A stretch of 45,844 nucleotides of DNA. Source: a bacterium (candidate division B38) B3_B38 (GTDB lineage Bacteria > Acidobacteriota > B3-B38 > Guanabaribacteriales > B3-B38). The position numbers and the translations under genes are program-made. Shown here in pieces: positions 38,927 to 45,844 of this stretch. The notes under the pieces are model-generated. The model did not search any database and was not told the DNA's origin. It saw only the letters and a list, made by a program, of their open reading frames with translations. Positions within the stretch are counted from its first letter, which is position 1. Each line of letters opens with the position of its first letter. The DNA lies in assembly GCA_005223145.1 (NCBI GenBank), contig NJBL01000011.1, forward strand, positions 1-45,844, read 5' to 3'.

Positions 38927-39845
38927 ATTTTCCTCCCATAAGGAGATAGAGGACAGCCATCCTGACCGCCACCCCATTGGTTACCTGTTCGAGGATAACA
39001 GAATAAGGACCATCGGCTACCTCTGAGGAGATTTCCACCCCCCGGTTCAGAGGACCGGGATGCATTATTATCACATCCTTTTTAGCTCTTTTTAGCCGTT
39101 CGGGAGTGAGACCGAAGAGATTGAAATATTCCCTCAATGAAGGAAGGTAAGATTTATCCTGTCTCTCACGCTGAATGCGAAGCATCATCACCACATCGCA
39201 TCCCTCAAGGGCGGCGTCGATATGGTGGAAGACTTTGACTCCCAATTTTTCAATCTCTACCGGGATGTAAGTAGCTGGACCGGCTATCCTCACCTCTGCC
39301 CCCAGTTTGGTGAGCAGATGGATGTTTGAGCGAGCAACCCGGCTGTGAAGTATGTCCCCTATGATGGCTACCTTTAACCCCTTGATTTGCCCTTTATTTT
39401 CCCTGATGGTGAAGGCATCTAATAGGGCCTGGGTGGGATGCTCATGGGCGCCATCACCAGCATTTATAATGGAGGCGCGGCAGATATTCGCCAGAAGATG
39501 AGGTGCACCAGCCCGGCTGTGCCGGATAATGATAATATCAGGGTACATAGCTTCCAGATTCTTTGCCGTATCGATGAGCGTTTCCCCCTTAACCACACTG
39601 CTGGTAGAAGATGAGATGTTCAGGATGTCGGCGCTCAGCCTTTTCCCGGCAATCTCAAATGAGGTGCGGGTTCTGGTGCTGGGTTCGAAGAAGAGGTTAA
39701 TTATGGTCTTTCCCCTCAAAGTAGGCACCTTCTTTATATCCCTGGTGGAGACCTCCTTGAAAGCTTTGGCAGTGTCGAGGATGAGATTGACCTCCTCCAC
39801 TGACAAAGGCTCAATTCCTAATAAATCCTTCCTATTTAACGGCAT
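38907..39845 (-). CDS. pyrB: Aspartate carbamoyltransferase catalytic subunit
   Basis: PyrB joins carbamoyl phosphate and aspartate, the committed step of pyrimidine synthesis. The 312-residue protein has [15 protein letters not shown] (carbamoyl-phosphate loop), [41 protein letters not shown] and [12 protein letters not shown]. No regulatory pyrI is nearby, as in Firmicutes-type operons where PyrR controls expression. It follows pyrR by 41 bases and overlaps pyrC. Confidence 0.96.
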   Translation of the reverse strand: MPLNRKDLLGIEPLSVEEVNLILDTAKAFKEVSTRDIKKVPTLRGKTIINLFFEPSTRTRTSFEIAGKRLSADILNISSSTSSVVKGETLIDTAKNLEAMYPDIIIIRHSRAGAPHLLANICRASIINAGDGAHEHPTQALLDAFTIRENKGQIKGLKVAIIGDILHSRVARSNIHLLTKLGAEVRIAGPATYIPVEIEKLGVKVFHHIDAALEGCDVVMMLRIQRERQDKSYLPSLREYFNLFGLTPERLKRAKKDVIIMHPGPLNRGVEISSEVADGPYSVILEQVTNGVAVRMAVLYLLMGGKYEEVVS

Positions 39846-39886
39846 AAAGCCCCTCCTTTGGCTCGCTATTGAAGGTTAGGATGCAT

Positions 39887-40444
<558 letters not shown>

Positions 40445-40456
40445 TTAAATCGGGCA

Positions 40457-40484
40457 CAAAAAAAGCCCCCTCTTCAGGGAGGCT
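40457..40484 (-). terminator. Attenuator terminator in the pyrR leader
   Basis: In the RNA sense (minus strand) AGCCTCC pairs with the 3' arm GGGGGCT over a short loop (40484-40464), with one T-G pair, followed by about seven T. It lies between the PyrR site and the pyrR start, the classic place for the terminator that forms when PyrR-UMP binds. Confidence 0.8.
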
Positions 40485-40519
40485 CCTCTTTTTGATGCAA
40501 ATAATGCTCATCTACCCTT

Positions 40520-40539
40520 TTTGGCCTCTCGGGACCAAA
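40520..40539 (-). promoter_or_regulatory. PyrR-binding loop in the pyrR leader
   Basis: The RNA reads TTTGG-TCCCGAGAGG-CCAAA (40539-40520): a 5-bp stem around TCCCGAGAGGC, which closely matches the TCCAGAGAGGC core of PyrR sites in Bacillus pyr leaders. It lies about 20 bases after the predicted transcript start. Confidence 0.75.
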
Positions 40540-40564
40540 TTAAAGAGTTCATTAAATTCTTAAA

Positions 40565-40593
40565 ATGATAACATCTCCCTGAAAGAGTGTCAA
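40565..40593 (-). promoter_or_regulatory. pyrRBC promoter
   Basis: On the minus strand, TTGACA (40593-40588), a 17-base spacer and TATCAT (40570-40565). The transcript would start near 40558, giving a leader of about 120 bases that holds the PyrR site and attenuator. The rest of the 40594-40726 gap shows nothing clear. Confidence 0.7.
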
Positions 40594-40726
40594 GAAGAAA
40601 ATAAGATTTCTTTATAAGGGGGTTGCTTGAAGGGAGAAAGCGCTGTTTCCCTCTGCGAAAGAAGCTACTTTTTAGTTGGCTATCTATTCCAGAACTCAGG
40701 AGCGATTTATTAGCTCCAGATTCATA

Positions 40727-40755
40727 TTTACAGCTCAAGGGTTTTTTGCTATAGT
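40727..40755 (+). promoter_or_regulatory. pyrKDF promoter
   Basis: TTTACA (40727-40732), a 17-base spacer and TATAGT (40750-40755). The transcript starts about 20 bases before pyrK, too short for a PyrR attenuator, so this half of the pathway seems not to be under that control. Confidence 0.65.
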
Positions 40756-40781
40756 GTTAATAAGATTTTTTAGCGCGGAGT

Positions 40782-41618
40782 GTGGGGTCTCAGCTATTGG
40801 AAAAGAGAATCTATCATTTGAGCCTTCCTGTGCAGAAGCAGGAATCCATCGCTCCCGGCTATTGGCTACTTTCTCTTCACTCCCCTCAGATTGCTTCGGC
40901 AGCTGCTCCGGGGCAATTTGTTATGTTAAAAATTGATAAAAGCTTCGACCCCCTTCTCCCCCGCCCTATGAGCATCCACTCTGTAATCAAGGAAGACAAC
41001 AATCGCATCGGTTTCACTATCCTGTACAAAGTTATGGGAAAAGGGACCAGACTACTCTCAGAGAAGAGAAGTGGAGAGAGCCTGGTGGTAATCGGTCCAT
41101 TAGGTAAAGGGTTCAATCTAAACCATATATCCTCTGGCTGTGAGCCAATAGTCGTAGGAGGAGGGATTGGAATCGCCCCGCTGCTCTTTTTAGCCCACAA
41201 GCTGCTGGAGAGGGGGTGGACCCCTTCGGTCCTTTTAGGGGCTAATTCACAGCAAGAGCTGCTCAGGCTCGATGAATTTGAATCGTCAGGGCTCATTCCC
41301 AAGGTCAGCACCGAAGACGGGAGCAAAGGGGTAAAAGGAATGGTAACTGACCTGCTGGGTTCATACCTTGAGGACAGAAAGGGTGTGCACGGGGAGGTCT
41401 TCGCCTGTGGACCCTCTCCTATGCTTGAGAAAGTAGCTTCACAAGCGAAGGAATACGGGCTGAATTCTCAGCTCTCGCTCGAGCAGCGTATGGCGTGCGG
41501 ACTGGGGGCTTGCCTGGGATGCGTGGTGCGAATCAGAGATAAAGAAGGTAGCCAGCTCTCCTTCCAGCGGGTCTGCACTGAGGGACCGGTCTTCAACGGG
41601 GAGGATATAATATGGTAG
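40782..41618 (+). CDS. pyrK: Dihydroorotate dehydrogenase electron-transfer subunit
   Basis: PyrK carries FAD and a [2Fe-2S] cluster and passes electrons from PyrD to NAD. The 278-residue protein has an FAD domain (APGQFVMLKI, LPRPMSIHSV), the NAD motif VGGGIGIAPLLFLA, FACGPSPMLEKV, and C-terminal cysteines C239, C244, C247 and C265 for the cluster. GTG 40782 is used here; TTG 40797 (MEKRIYHL...) is an alternative. The gene overlaps pyrD by 7 bases, and the two form the type 1B enzyme. Confidence 0.93.
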   Translation: MGSQLLEKRIYHLSLPVQKQESIAPGYWLLSLHSPQIASAAAPGQFVMLKIDKSFDPLLPRPMSIHSVIKEDNNRIGFTILYKVMGKGTRLLSEKRSGESLVVIGPLGKGFNLNHISSGCEPIVVGGGIGIAPLLFLAHKLLERGWTPSVLLGANSQQELLRLDEFESSGLIPKVSTEDGSKGVKGMVTDLLGSYLEDRKGVHGEVFACGPSPMLEKVASQAKEYGLNSQLSLEQRMACGLGACLGCVVRIRDKEGSQLSFQRVCTEGPVFNGEDIIW

Positions 41619-42541
41619 CAGAATCCAGCCCTATCTTATCGATAGAGCTCAACGGGCTGAAGCTTAAAAATCCCATTATAGCTGCCAGCGGAACCTTTGG
41701 CTATGGACTTGAATATGTCCCTTTGGGCGACCTGAGTAAACTGGGCGGGATGGTGACCAAGGGACTTTGCATGTGGGAAGAAAAAGGGAACCCTCCGCCG
41801 CGCATCTGCGAGACTCCGGCGGGTATGCTCAACTCCATTGGGCTGGAAAACATTGGAATAGAAAATTTTATCACCGAAAAGCTCCCTCAGTTAATTCAAT
41901 ACGATACGGCAATCATAGTAAACATCTGGGGAAGAGAGATAGACGATTATATAAAAGCAGCTGAGAGATTGGATGCGGTAAATGGAATTGCCGCTTTAGA
42001 GGTTAATATCTCCTGCCCTAATATAAAGAAAGGGGGACTCACCTTTGGGACCGACCCCTCAGTTACCTTTGAGCTGGTTCAACAAGTGAGAAAAAGAACC
42101 TCCCTTCCCCTAATGGTGAAGCTTACTCCCAATGTCACCGATATAACCCTTATTGCCCGCAGTGCAGAGGATGCCGGGGCGAATGCCCTGTCTTTGATTA
42201 ACACTCTGCTGGGAATGGAGATTGATGTGTCCACCCGACGCCCTTCTCTGGCTAATATTACCGGAGGACTTTCGGGTCCTGCCATCCGCCCGGTTGCCCT
42301 GCGAATGGTTTACCAGACTGCCAGGCAGGTGAACATTCCCATTGTGGGTTTAGGGGGGATCTCCTCCCTGGCGGATGTAATAAAGTTTTTGTTGGCAGGG
42401 GCTTCAGCAGTGCAGATTGGGACAGCTAATTTTTTTGACCCCACTATCTGCTGGAGGCTGGTGGATGAGCTGGAAGAGTACCTCCGCAACGAAAATATAT
42501 CAGATGTGAATCAACTGGTGGGCGCTATTATAGAGGAGTAA
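41612..42541 (+). CDS. pyrD: Dihydroorotate dehydrogenase, class 1B catalytic subunit
   Basis: PyrD oxidises dihydroorotate to orotate with FMN. The 309-residue protein has LKNPIIAASGTFGYG, GNPPPRICETPAGMLNSIGLEN, LEVNISCPNIKKGG with the catalytic Cys135 that marks class 1, LMVKLTPN, GLSGPAIRPVALRMV and GLGGISSLADVIKFLLAGASAVQIGTA in the phosphate site. The partner PyrK upstream makes this the NAD-linked 1B type, suited to an anaerobe. It is followed 3 bases later by pyrF. Confidence 0.96.
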   Translation: MVAESSPILSIELNGLKLKNPIIAASGTFGYGLEYVPLGDLSKLGGMVTKGLCMWEEKGNPPPRICETPAGMLNSIGLENIGIENFITEKLPQLIQYDTAIIVNIWGREIDDYIKAAERLDAVNGIAALEVNISCPNIKKGGLTFGTDPSVTFELVQQVRKRTSLPLMVKLTPNVTDITLIARSAEDAGANALSLINTLLGMEIDVSTRRPSLANITGGLSGPAIRPVALRMVYQTARQVNIPIVGLGGISSLADVIKFLLAGASAVQIGTANFFDPTICWRLVDELEEYLRNENISDVNQLVGAIIEE

Positions 42542-42544
42542 AAA

Positions 42545-43288
42545 ATGGAGGTTCCGGGGAAAAAGATAAAGGACAGTTTGATAATAGCCCTCGATGTCCC
42601 TGCTGCCGACAGAGCGCTGGAACTGGTCAATCTTCTGAGAGGTAAGGTCGGCATGTTCAAGGTGGGAAGCCAGTTGTTCACCTCCGCAGGACCACAATTA
42701 GTGCAGGAGATAGTGTCCGGCGGGGATAATGTCTTCTTAGACCTTAAATTTCACGATATACCCCGGACCGTCGTTAATGCTGCTATAGAGGCGGTGAAGA
42801 TGGGCGTCTCCATGTTTAACCTCCACACCATGGGCGGAATGGAGATGATGAGGCTCACAGTACACGAGACCGCCCGCTACTGCTCAGCCTTTAAGCTCCG
42901 CCGTCCTAAAATTGTGGGGGTTACTGTATTGACCAGCCTTGATCAGGAGAACTTGCAGAGAATGGGGTTAAAAGAGTCGGTTGATGAGATGGTTATCCGC
43001 TTATCCCTGTTAGCCTTAGAGGGGGGGTTGGATGGGGTGATCGCCTCCCCCAGAGAGATAAGGGCAATACGAGGAGCCTGTGGTGAAGGTTTTATTATTG
43101 TAACCCCCGGGATTCGCCCCTCCTGGGCCAGTGCTGATGACCAGAGGAGGTTTTCCACCCCCAGGGAAGCAATTGAAGCGGGAGCCGATTACATCGTTAT
43201 TGGAAGACCGATAACAGGTTCAAAGGATCCCCTTTTATCTCTGGAGCGAATTCTGTCTGAGTTACCACCGCTGCAAGGAGGCAAATAA
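42545..43288 (+). CDS. pyrF: Orotidine 5'-phosphate decarboxylase
   Basis: PyrF makes UMP, the last step. The 247-residue protein has LIIALDVPAADRAL, the catalytic block D66-L-K68-F-H-D71-I-P, VTVLTSLDQENL, VIASPREIRAIR, and TPGIRPSWASADDQRRFSTPREAIEAGADYIVIGRPI. It is the group-1 enzyme. pyrE and carAB are not in the window. Its 3' end contains AAGGAGG (43275-43281), which serves as the ribosome-binding site for the next gene, rnc. Confidence 0.96.
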   Translation: MEVPGKKIKDSLIIALDVPAADRALELVNLLRGKVGMFKVGSQLFTSAGPQLVQEIVSGGDNVFLDLKFHDIPRTVVNAAIEAVKMGVSMFNLHTMGGMEMMRLTVHETARYCSAFKLRRPKIVGVTVLTSLDQENLQRMGLKESVDEMVIRLSLLALEGGLDGVIASPREIRAIRGACGEGFIIVTPGIRPSWASADDQRRFSTPREAIEAGADYIVIGRPITGSKDPLLSLERILSELPPLQGGK

Positions 43289-43291
43289 GAA

Positions 43292-44029
43292 ATTATTGAA
43301 CAATTTAACGATAAGATTAAGGAGCTGGAGCAAAAAATAGCTTATCAGTTCCAGAAAAAGGAGCTTCTGCTCCGCGCTCTGACCCATCGCTCCTATGCCC
43401 ATGAGCACCCTGAGTCTGTACATGGGGATAATGAGCTGCTGGAGTTTCTGGGAGATGCTATTTTAGGATTCATCACCAGCGAGATTCTCCTCTCAGGTTT
43501 TCCCAATTCCTCGGAAGGGGAACTCACTAAAATGAAAGCCTTCATCGTCTGCACAGAGTGCCTGGCTCAGCAGGCACACAAGCTGGGGCTGGGAGACTAC
43601 CTTCTTTTAAGCCACGGAGAGGAGAAGACCATGGGAAGGGAGAAGGAATCCCTTTTGGCTGATGCTTATGAGGCGCTTACTGCCGCTATATATCTCGATG
43701 GCGGACTAGAAGCTGCTAGAGAATTCGTTCAGAACTCCCTTGCTGATCGGCTCTCTCGCATAGGGGAGCTTGCGGTGCCGGGCAACGATTATAAATCCTC
43801 CTTTCAGGAATATGTGCAGGCTAAAGACCTCCCCTTGCCCACTTACACGGTGGTGGAGGAGTGGGGTCCTCAGCACCGTAAGCATTTCCTGGTGGAGCTT
43901 AGAATTGGCGAGGTACTGATCTCTACCGGGAGGGGAAAAACCAAGAAAGAAGCCCAACAGGAGGCAGCCAAAAGAGCCTGCCAGATGATTCACTCCATCC
44001 CTTTGAATAATGATATCAACAAAGATTAA
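43292..44029 (+). CDS. rnc: Ribonuclease III, apparent non-standard ATT start
   Basis: RNase III cuts double-stranded RNA in rRNA and mRNA maturation. The conserved N-terminal half, AYQFQKKELLLRALTHRSYAHE and the catalytic signature NELLEFLGDAILGF, lies upstream of the first ATG (43532). The downstream part has SLLADAYEALTAAIYLDGG and a C-terminal double-stranded-RNA-binding domain (YKSSFQEYVQAKDLPLPTY, GKTKKEAQQEAAKRA). Between the pyrF stop and 43532 there is no in-frame ATG, GTG or TTG. AAGGAGG at 43275-43281 points to ATT at 43292 (10 bases on) or ATT at 43295, giving about 245 residues, the normal size. A base-call error is the alternative. Confidence 0.85.
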   Translation: MIEQFNDKIKELEQKIAYQFQKKELLLRALTHRSYAHEHPESVHGDNELLEFLGDAILGFITSEILLSGFPNSSEGELTKMKAFIVCTECLAQQAHKLGLGDYLLLSHGEEKTMGREKESLLADAYEALTAAIYLDGGLEAAREFVQNSLADRLSRIGELAVPGNDYKSSFQEYVQAKDLPLPTYTVVEEWGPQHRKHFLVELRIGEVLISTGRGKTKKEAQQEAAKRACQMIHSIPLNNDINKD

Positions 44030-44049
44030 AAAAGTCGGCAGTTAAGAGG

Positions 44050-45135
44050 ATGAAGTGCAAAACCAGAATTATCCCCGTTTTTGTCCCTCAGAATAGCTGC
44101 CCTTACCGTTGTATCTTCTGCAATCAGGTAGCGGTGGTGGGTAAGAAAAAGCCCCTCTCATCACGGGAGATAGAATCTTATATTCATAAATGCTTACAAA
44201 CTATACAGCTATCTTCGCCCGAAGGAGAATTGCCTTATGTCGAAATAGCCTATTATGGGGGGAGTTTCACCCTTCTTCCCCGCCAGCTCCAGGAAGAGTA
44301 TCTTCATCCGGCATCAGAGGCTCTTAAAAGGGGGTTCATCAGAGGGATACGTCTCTCCACTCGCCCCGACTGGATTGATACTACAATTCTCTGCTTCTTG
44401 AAGGAAAAAGGGGTGAGTGTGATTGAGCTGGGTGTTCAGACAATGGACGACCAGCTCCAGGCTTATATCCGCAGAGGACACACATCAGAAGATGTGCTGC
44501 GGGCAATGGAATTGTTGAGGGATTTTGGGTTTAAGACCGCAATCCAGCTTATGATAGGCTTGCCCGGAGAGGATGATGCCACTCTTAGCTCATCTATGGC
44601 TAAGGTTAAGTCCTTAAAGCCCGATATGGTTCGCATCCATCCCACTCTGGTTATCAGAGATACCCCTCTGGAGAAGCTCTATCTCGGAGCTAAATACAAA
44701 CCCTTGAGTCTGGAAAAGGCGGTGACGATATTGAAGCAGTTGGTGCTATCCTTTGAGGCAGAGGGGATAAAGGTCATCCGTCTGGGACTGCAGCCGAACC
44801 GGGCACTGGAAGAGCCTGGCACCATAGTAGCAGGACCCTACCACCCTGCTTTAGGGCAGATGGTCGCATCGAGCATCTTTTACGACTTGATTATGAGGGG
44901 TATGGAAAGGCTTCAGCTTGAGACAATGAATAGGATTCATATTGAGGTCTCCCCGGAGAATATATCCAATGTGATAGGAAACAGAAGAGAAAACTTAGCC
45001 CGCTTAAAAGAGAGCTTCCCTTCCTGTGAGATAATGGTAAAGGGGAATATCAGTCTCCGCGAAGACCAGATGCGCTTGAGTGTTGGTGATAAATCTATCC
45101 TATTGAGTAAGAAAGAACTATTATACCGGCATTAA
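44050..45135 (+). CDS. Radical SAM protein, Elp3/MiaB-like fold
   Basis: This 361-residue radical SAM enzyme has the cluster motif C17-PYR-C21-IF-C24 (NSCPYRCIFCNQ), then EIAYYGGSFTLLP, GIRLSTRPDWID, VIELGVQTMDDQ, AIQLMIGLPGEDD and RIHPTLVIRDTPLEKLY. It matches the stand-alone Elp3-like radical SAM proteins often found next to rnc in Firmicutes. The reaction is unknown; it lacks the acetyltransferase domain of true Elp3 and the TRAM domain of MiaB. It begins 20 bases after rnc and is probably the last gene of the pyrK-to-rnc run. Confidence 0.85.
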   Translation: MKCKTRIIPVFVPQNSCPYRCIFCNQVAVVGKKKPLSSREIESYIHKCLQTIQLSSPEGELPYVEIAYYGGSFTLLPRQLQEEYLHPASEALKRGFIRGIRLSTRPDWIDTTILCFLKEKGVSVIELGVQTMDDQLQAYIRRGHTSEDVLRAMELLRDFGFKTAIQLMIGLPGEDDATLSSSMAKVKSLKPDMVRIHPTLVIRDTPLEKLYLGAKYKPLSLEKAVTILKQLVLSFEAEGIKVIRLGLQPNRALEEPGTIVAGPYHPALGQMVASSIFYDLIMRGMERLQLETMNRIHIEVSPENISNVIGNRRENLARLKESFPSCEIMVKGNISLREDQMRLSVGDKSILLSKKELLYRH

Positions 45136-45149
45136 TGTGGTTTCCTTGG

Positions 45150-45175
45150 TTTTTTCCTCAATTGTAAGGAAAAAA
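45150..45175. terminator. Probable terminator after the radical SAM gene
   Basis: TTTTTTCCT (45150-45158) and AGGAAAAAA (45167-45175) form a 9-bp stem with an 8-base loop. Being T/A-rich at both ends, it could stop transcription from either side. The rest of 45176-45306 is very AT-rich with no gene seen. Confidence 0.5.
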
Positions 45176-45306
45176 TATATTTAAATAACAATTTAAAAAT
45201 TTACTTAAAGCAAAAAGTTTTTGATTTTCGACTATCACAAATTATTATTCTATTTTATGTATTAGAATCTATCTCTTTAATTGATTTTTTCATTTCTATT
45301 TTTCAA

Positions 45307-45844
45307 CTAACTTGTTAATACCTTAATAATATAGCCAGTTGCAAAAGCTAATCCAAAGCTCAATAGGGAACCAATCAAGATATATTCAGTTTCTTTTCTT
45401 CTTGCAGGTTCTTTTATCTCACCAAAACGGAAAACTGATTTAGCTGCAACTAAGAGACCAACTGCTTCCACATATCCAAATAATATGAAGGTATAAGTAA
45501 AAAGCCGTTCCAAACTGCCAATCCAAAAGCCAGCTTTTTCTAGACCCCGATTATCTTGATTTTTAAAGTGTTTACGAAAAGGTTCTAAAAGATTATCTAT
45601 AAAATATCCAAATGGCCATAGAATTATTAAATAACCGAGAATTATTAATAAGATATTAGGCGAATTCCATACTTTCTGAATTAAGTATTTGATTAAAGAT
45701 ATACTTTCTAGCGATATAATAATCCATATCACTATGACAACTAATAAATGACTAAGTTGGTCAAGAAGATACTTTTTTAAATTATCACCCAGCCTAGCTT
45801 CAGATCCATGTATTAGCAAGTGAGAAGTGAATATTACTGGTATA
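45307..45844 (-). CDS. DUF3307-like multi-pass membrane protein (5' truncated)
   Basis: The frame runs off the right edge: codons upstream of the TTG at 45819 (PVIFTSHLLIHGSE) stay open to the end, so the start is outside. At least 178 residues are visible, with about four hydrophobic spans, a DQLSHLLVVIVIW segment, and a C-terminal half (WIGSLERLFTYTFILFGYVEAVGLLVAAKSVFRFGE, EYILIGSLLSFGLAFATGYI) like that of DUF3307 membrane proteins. Function is unknown. The gene is notably more AT-rich than the rest of the window. Confidence 0.65.
   Translation of the reverse strand, partial: IPVIFTSHLLIHGSEARLGDNLKKYLLDQLSHLLVVIVIWIIISLESISLIKYLIQKVWNSPNILLIILGYLIILWPFGYFIDNLLEPFRKHFKNQDNRGLEKAGFWIGSLERLFTYTFILFGYVEAVGLLVAAKSVFRFGEIKEPARRKETEYILIGSLLSFGLAFATGYIIKVLTS

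Overview
The window looks like a chromosomal segment from a strictly anaerobic, diderm (outer-membrane) bacterium. Anaerobiosis is suggested by a ferredoxin-dependent 2-oxoacid oxidoreductase, heterodisulfide-reductase (Hdr) modules and a B12-dependent (class II) ribonucleotide reductase. The diderm envelope is suggested by an LptF-LptG protein and a WaaE-like glycosyltransferase. The organism also inserts selenocysteine: two hdrA genes carry an in-frame UGA at the conserved Cys position of the HdrA flavin domain, each followed by the same hairpin. The pyrimidine genes (PyrR attenuation, PyrK-PyrD type 1B) and the rnc/radical-SAM pair resemble Firmicutes arrangements. I cannot name the phylum from sequence alone.

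Layout. (1) 1-9565, plus strand: korA (5' cut)-korB-korC, then double-module HdrA (Sec55), MvhD, an HdrC-HdrB fusion, an HdrA-MvhD fusion (Sec204) and a small zinc-ribbon protein. This looks like one energy-metabolism unit in which electrons from 2-oxoacid oxidation enter a hydrogenase-free, flavin-based Hdr complex. (2) 9691-13907, minus: nagZ and mutS. (3) 14021-18438: a DUF4870 membrane protein, nrdJ with an unknown upstream partner, and a GHMP kinase, several with near-consensus sigma70 promoters. (4) 18462-24665, plus: a TetR regulator with its own palindrome, a periplasmic adaptor, an ABC ATPase and two permeases (resembling E. coli cecR-ybhGFSR), then an acetyltransferase and an SDR reductase. 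(5) 24778-27188: metK-ahcY, the activated-methyl cycle. (6) 27216-29930, minus: one polypeptide containing both LptF and LptG, followed by about 600 bp of AT-rich, mostly non-coding DNA. (7) 30529-35491, minus: parA-parB with a near-leaderless promoter, and a two-gene signalling operon whose receiver and GGDEF domains have both lost catalytic residues. (8) 35751-37644, plus: two glycosyltransferases. (9) 37637-43288: pyrimidine synthesis, with pyrR-pyrB-pyrC on the minus strand behind a PyrR attenuator, and pyrK-pyrD-pyrF on the plus strand from a divergent promoter. (10) 43292-45135: rnc (apparently no ATG/GTG/TTG start) and a radical SAM protein. The last 700 bp is AT-rich and holds a 5'-truncated DUF3307-like membrane protein.

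The most notable content is the selenoprotein Hdr cluster. Two diverged HdrA paralogues share an identical 18-nt hairpin exactly 20 nt after their UGA, and the second gene also ends in UGA. UGA is therefore read both as Sec and as stop within one message. Automated annotation would split each of these genes in two. All functions here are read from motifs and context; no database search was run.
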